Assembly: GCA_016763815.1 (NCBI GenBank) | Contig: JAESTB010000591.1 | Location: forward strand, 1 to 7,547 | From: Arenicella sp. | GTDB taxonomy: Bacteria > Pseudomonadota > Gammaproteobacteria > Arenicellales > Arenicellaceae | DNA: 7,547 nt | Direction: 5' to 3' | Shown: in pieces, positions 5,241-7,547 of the stretch | Layout: the number at the start of each line of letters is the position of its first letter | How positions within the stretch are numbered: position 1 is the stretch's first letter | Translations under genes and position numbers: made by a program | Notes under the pieces: model-generated | Seen by the model: the letters and a program-made list of their open reading frames with translations, nothing else | Databases searched by the model: none | What the model was told of the DNA's origin: nothing

Positions 5241-6536
5241 ATGCAAAATTGGTTAAATGATTTTTTTAAAATTAGACAAAATAATAGCTCGATACAAACT
5301 GAAGTAATTGCCGGTGTAACAACGTTTTTGGCAATGGCTTACATCACCGTCGTCAACCCATCGATATTATCTCAAACTGGCATGGATTTCGGCGCCGTGT
5401 TTGTCGCCACCTGCATTGCGGCGGCAGTTGGCAGTATCATCATGGGCATGTATGCCAATTACCCTATCGCATTAGCACCGGGCATGGGCCAAAACGCATT
5501 CTTCGCATTCGGCATCTGTATTGGTATGGGCAATAGCTGGCAAGTGGCTTTAGGCGCGGTGTTTATCTCCGGCGTACTGTTTATTATCATTAGTATATTG
5601 CCAATACGGGAATGGCTGATCAATTCAATACCAAGATCATTAAAGCTTGGCATGGCGGCGGGCATCGGATTATTTTTAGCGATCATTGCCCTCACTGGTG
5701 GCAAGGTAGTAGTGGATAACCCCGCAACGCTGGTCAGCTTTGGTAACTTGGCTAGCGCTGGGCCGATGTTAATGATGCTGGGGTTTGTGATTATCGCCGC
5801 GTTAACCGCCCGTAAGGTCAGCGGCGCTGTGATCATTGGTGTGTTAAGCGTCACTATAGTTGCTTGGCTGATAGGCTTGACTGAATTTAAGGGTCTAGTA
5901 TCTATGCCACCATCGGCCAGCGCCTTACTCGAATTAGATATCGCAGGGGCTCTTAATGTATCGATGCTTACGGTAATACTCACGCTATTGTTGATCGATG
6001 TATTCGACACAGCGGGCACGCTTGTTGGCGTGGCAACAAGGGCTGACATGCTGGATGAAAACGGCAAACTTCCTCGTTTAGGTAAAGCCTTGTTGGCAGA
6101 CTCCAGTGCCACCACAGTCGGTGCATTATTAGGCACCTCATCAACGACTAGCTACGTTGAAAGCGCTGCCGGTGTCGAAGCTGGAGGCCGTACAGGCTTA
6201 AGCGCGGTGGTTACCGGTTGCTTGTTTTTGTTATGCCTATTTATTTCACCTCTGGCGCAAAGTATTCCTAGTTTTGCCACCGGTGCGGCACTACTGTTCG
6301 TAGCTTGCTTAATGATTCGGTCATTCGCCGACCTAGACTGGGATGATATAACCGAAACCGCCCCAGCGATTGTTGGTGCTGTAAGCATACCATTGAGCTA
6401 TTCGATCGCCGATGGTATTGGCATTGGCTTCATCGCCTATGCATTGATAAAGTTGCTTGCCGGGCGCGCAGCAGAATGTCCAGCAGCGGTTTATGTTATT
6501 GCCGTTGTGTTCGCACTCAAGTTTGGCTTTTTGTAA
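5241..6536 (+). CDS. Purine-base permease, NCS2 family (AdeP/GhxP type)
   Basis: A 431-residue inner-membrane protein, hydrophobic throughout, with roughly 12-14 membrane segments expected for this group (COG2252; adenine or guanine/hypoxanthine:proton symporters). Characteristic motifs: TEVIAGVTTFLAMAYITVVNP (about 20-40), ALAPGMGQNAFFAF (77-90), DVFDTAGTLVGVATRADMLD (253-272), GTSSTTSYVESAAGVEAGGR (298-317) and WDDITETAPA (367-376). These align well with E. coli AdeP (PurP). Length matches the family. Start is ATG with AAGGAG 7 bases upstream, the best ribosome site in the window. It lies between the deoxyribosyltransferase and phosphoribosyltransferase genes (gaps of 90 and 92 bases), consistent with importing the base made outside and passing it to the cytoplasmic enzymes. 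Adenine, hypoxanthine or guanine cannot be distinguished from sequence alone. Gln82 stands where relatives usually have Leu (GMGLNAFF). Confidence 0.94.
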   Translation: MQNWLNDFFKIRQNNSSIQTEVIAGVTTFLAMAYITVVNPSILSQTGMDFGAVFVATCIAAAVGSIIMGMYANYPIALAPGMGQNAFFAFGICIGMGNSWQVALGAVFISGVLFIIISILPIREWLINSIPRSLKLGMAAGIGLFLAIIALTGGKVVVDNPATLVSFGNLASAGPMLMMLGFVIIAALTARKVSGAVIIGVLSVTIVAWLIGLTEFKGLVSMPPSASALLELDIAGALNVSMLTVILTLLLIDVFDTAGTLVGVATRADMLDENGKLPRLGKALLADSSATTVGALLGTSSTTSYVESAAGVEAGGRTGLSAVVTGCLFLLCLFISPLAQSIPSFATGAALLFVACLMIRSFADLDWDDITETAPAIVGAVSIPLSYSIADGIGIGFIAYALIKLLAGRAAECPAAVYVIAVVFALKFGFL

Positions 6537-6558
6537 ATCACGACTCTTATGTTCACAG

Positions 6559-6572
6559 CGTGTCTAGACACG
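6559..6572. other. 14-base palindrome between permease and phosphoribosyltransferase genes
   Basis: CGTGTCTAGACACG is a perfect palindrome, 22 bases after the permease stop codon. It has no central loop, so it fits a dimeric DNA-binding protein better than a terminator, and no T-run follows. TAGACA recurs 4 bases downstream. It may be an operator for separate control of the next gene; function is unknown. Confidence 0.4.
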
Positions 6573-6628
6573 AGTAGACAACTCAGCCCTTCAACACCAC
6601 CCTTACTAAACATTATTTAGCCGATATT

Positions 6629-7177
6629 ATGAAAAAAATATTCATTACCGCCGAAGAGCTTCTTCGCGACTCATTCAAGTTAGCGAAGCTAGTTCACGAC
6701 AGTGACTTCGACCCCGACTTCATTATTGGCATTTGGCGTGGTGGTGCGCCGGTCGGAATAGCCATCCAGGAATACTTAGATTACGTTGACGTTAAGACTG
6801 ACCATATCGCCATACGTACGTCTTCCTATACGGGTATAGATCAACAAGAGAAAACAGTGCGGGTGCACGGTTTAGATTACATTGTCGACAATATAAATGC
6901 TGACGATAATGTTTTGCTGGTAGATGATGTCTTTGACTCTGGCAGAAGTATCGACGCGATTTTTAAGAGTCTAGAACTAAAAACTCGCCGTAACATGCCC
7001 CTCAACGTCAAGATCGCCTGCCCGTGGTATAAGCCTGATCGCAACGTTACTAACAGAACACCGGATTACTTTATTAATGAAACCGACAGCTGGTTAGTAT
7101 TTCCACATGAATTGAAAGGCTTGTCGTTAGAAGAGCTGGCGGAGGGCAAGCCTTATATTGCCGATCTTTTGCCTTAA
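6629..7177 (+). CDS. Purine phosphoribosyltransferase (hypoxanthine/guanine/xanthine type)
   Basis: A 182-residue cytoplasmic type I phosphoribosyltransferase, which joins a purine base to PRPP to give a nucleotide. GIWRGGAPVG (34-43) matches the early pyrophosphate-binding loop. VLLVDDVFDSGRS (95-107) is the PRPP-binding motif with its two acidic residues. PDYFINETDSWLVFPHE (145-161) resembles the base-binding end of the Hpt-like group COG2236, where the Trp before VFP is expected to stack on or near the base. This favours a 6-oxopurine substrate such as hypoxanthine. It would complete a route from adenine through the divergent deaminase to IMP. The ATG has no recognisable Shine-Dalgarno in the preceding 18 bases, unlike the permease, and no better in-frame start exists. 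The gap to the permease is 92 bases and contains a palindrome, so it may have its own control. Exact base preference is uncertain. Confidence 0.9.
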   Translation: MKKIFITAEELLRDSFKLAKLVHDSDFDPDFIIGIWRGGAPVGIAIQEYLDYVDVKTDHIAIRTSSYTGIDQQEKTVRVHGLDYIVDNINADDNVLLVDDVFDSGRSIDAIFKSLELKTRRNMPLNVKIACPWYKPDRNVTNRTPDYFINETDSWLVFPHELKGLSLEELAEGKPYIADLLP

Positions 7178-7318
7178 GCTTCTCTTTAATTAGCCGCAGG
7201 CGCGACACTTCGCTGCGGGCGCTTCTCTTTAATTAGCCGCAGGCGCGACACTACGCTGCGGGCGCTCTTTCTGCTAACTTGATTAGCTTCTCTTTCATTT
7301 AGCCGCAGGCGCTTCTCT
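7178..7318. repeat. REP-like 43-base tandem repeat with hairpins and degenerate copies
   Basis: Two 43-base units (7178-7220 and 7221-7263) differ at one base only. Each starts GCTTCTCTTTAATTA and contains GCCGCAG and CTGCGGGC, which pair as a GC-rich stem with one bulge around a roughly 13-base loop. A third start (7286-7312, GCTTCTCTTTCATTTA then GCCGCAGGCGC) lacks the right arm of the stem, and a fourth GCTTCTCT follows at 7311-7318. In that copy GCAGGCGC runs directly into TTCTCT, as if the hairpin had been lost by deletion between its two GGCGC sequences. A small GCTAA/TTAGC inverted repeat (7273-7287) overlaps the third start. The array begins directly after the phosphoribosyltransferase stop codon. 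The hairpin-plus-TTCTCTTT layout may also act as a 3' stabiliser or weak terminator. Confidence 0.85.
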
Positions 7319-7483
7319 AAATTTATACGGTTAGCCCTTTGGCAAACTACAGTGGCCTTATTCACTATCATAATCAGACTCAGCAACGACTTAAGTCCAT
7401 AGTCCGAGAGAGTTTCCTCTGGTAGGTTTGCGACTCTACAAATAATAATTTAAAGGCCAAATTGGCCAAAGAGGGTTGCTTAA
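7319..7483 (+). other. Intergenic stretch / 5' region of the last gene
   Basis: No gene is seen here. It contains the palindrome GACTTAAGTC (7388-7397), a direct repeat AGTCC-AT-AGTCC (7394-7405), purine/pyrimidine stretches able to pair in alternative ways (AGAGAG, CCTCT and ACTCT between 7405 and 7438) and a palindrome next to the ribosome site. A CATAAT box near 7369-7374 could be a -10, but it has no convincing -35. The region could be a structured leader; no known riboswitch is recognised. Confidence 0.35.
7455..7467. promoter_or_regulatory. Palindrome next to the ribosome site of the last gene
   Basis: GGCCAA-A-TTGGCC is a perfect inverted repeat ending 3 bases before the GAGGG ribosome site. 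In DNA it could be an operator half-site pair. In RNA a short GGCC/GGCC stem could influence access to the ribosome site. Function is inferred only from position. Confidence 0.4.
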
Positions 7484-7547
7484 ATGAATATGTTAAAAAA
7501 GGGATTGCCGATGTTGCTTGCATCACTGCTAATATCAATGAGTCCAA
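7484..7547 (+). CDS. Start of a probable exported protein (partial)
   Basis: ATG 7484 opens a frame that stays open for 21 codons to the window edge. A strong GAGGG ribosome site lies 8 bases upstream. The visible residues (MNMLKKGLPMLLASLLISMS) form a short basic n-region followed by a hydrophobic stretch, as in a Sec signal peptide; no lipobox has appeared by the edge. The mature protein is outside the window, so no function can be given. ATG 7490 (Met3) is a possible alternative start. Confidence 0.7.
   Translation, partial: MNMLKKGLPMLLASLLISMSP

Noticed and set aside
5459..6136. A 225-codon minus-strand open frame
   Set aside because: It lies wholly inside and antisense to the permease gene, whose motifs are clear. 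Its translation is low-complexity with no recognisable domain, so it is a shadow frame.
7178..7318. CRISPR array
   Set aside because: The 43-base units are directly adjacent without unique spacers, form hairpins, and no cas gene is present.
7341..7356. Sigma-54 type promoter (TGGC...TGGC)
   Set aside because: The GG and GC dinucleotides are 12 bases apart instead of the required 10, and the -12 element is not TGC.
7186..7386. A 66-codon minus-strand open frame at the repeat array
   Set aside because: Its C-terminal part is just the translated tandem repeat and there is no convincing ribosome site. Repetition keeps the frame open by chance.

Overview
The window looks like chromosomal DNA of a free-living gammaproteobacterium of moderate GC content outside the Enterobacterales, perhaps marine; the genus cannot be fixed from the sequence. 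The main evidence is the order initiator tRNA - rimP - nusA - infB, which matches the metY-rimP-nusA-infB operon of E. coli. It is supported by a NusA with two C-terminal acidic repeats and an IF-2 whose N-terminus aligns well with the enterobacterial protein.

Right-to-left block (minus strand, 1-3166). A strong stable-RNA promoter with a GC-rich discriminator precedes an initiator tRNA-fMet gene. Then comes a 436-base non-coding leader with two intrinsic terminators and other hairpins, then rimP (30S maturation), nusA (elongation, pausing and termination factor) and the first 163 codons of infB (initiation factor 2), which runs off the left edge. The block joins transcription control, small-subunit assembly and translation initiation. 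The terminator just before rimP suggests attenuation or autoregulation by NusA.

Purine salvage block (3243-7177). An adenine/adenosine deaminase gene (minus strand) faces away from three co-directional plus-strand genes. These encode a lipoprotein with a nucleoside 2-deoxyribosyltransferase fold, a purine-base permease of the AdeP/GhxP type, and a phosphoribosyltransferase of the hypoxanthine/guanine/xanthine type. The inferred route is: purine base released from a deoxynucleoside outside the inner membrane, import of the base, deamination of adenine to hypoxanthine, and conversion to the nucleotide. The shared 171-base promoter region carries two perfect 10-base direct repeats 21 bases apart, a good candidate operator. 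The lipid-anchored deoxyribosyltransferase is the most unusual protein in the window, because this family is normally cytoplasmic.

Right end (7178-7547). A hairpin-forming 43-base tandem repeat starts directly after the phosphoribosyltransferase stop codon. It has two nearly identical full copies and degenerate copies, one of which looks like a deletion derivative. Then follows a gene-free stretch with small palindromes, and finally the start of a gene for a probably exported protein, cut by the window edge.
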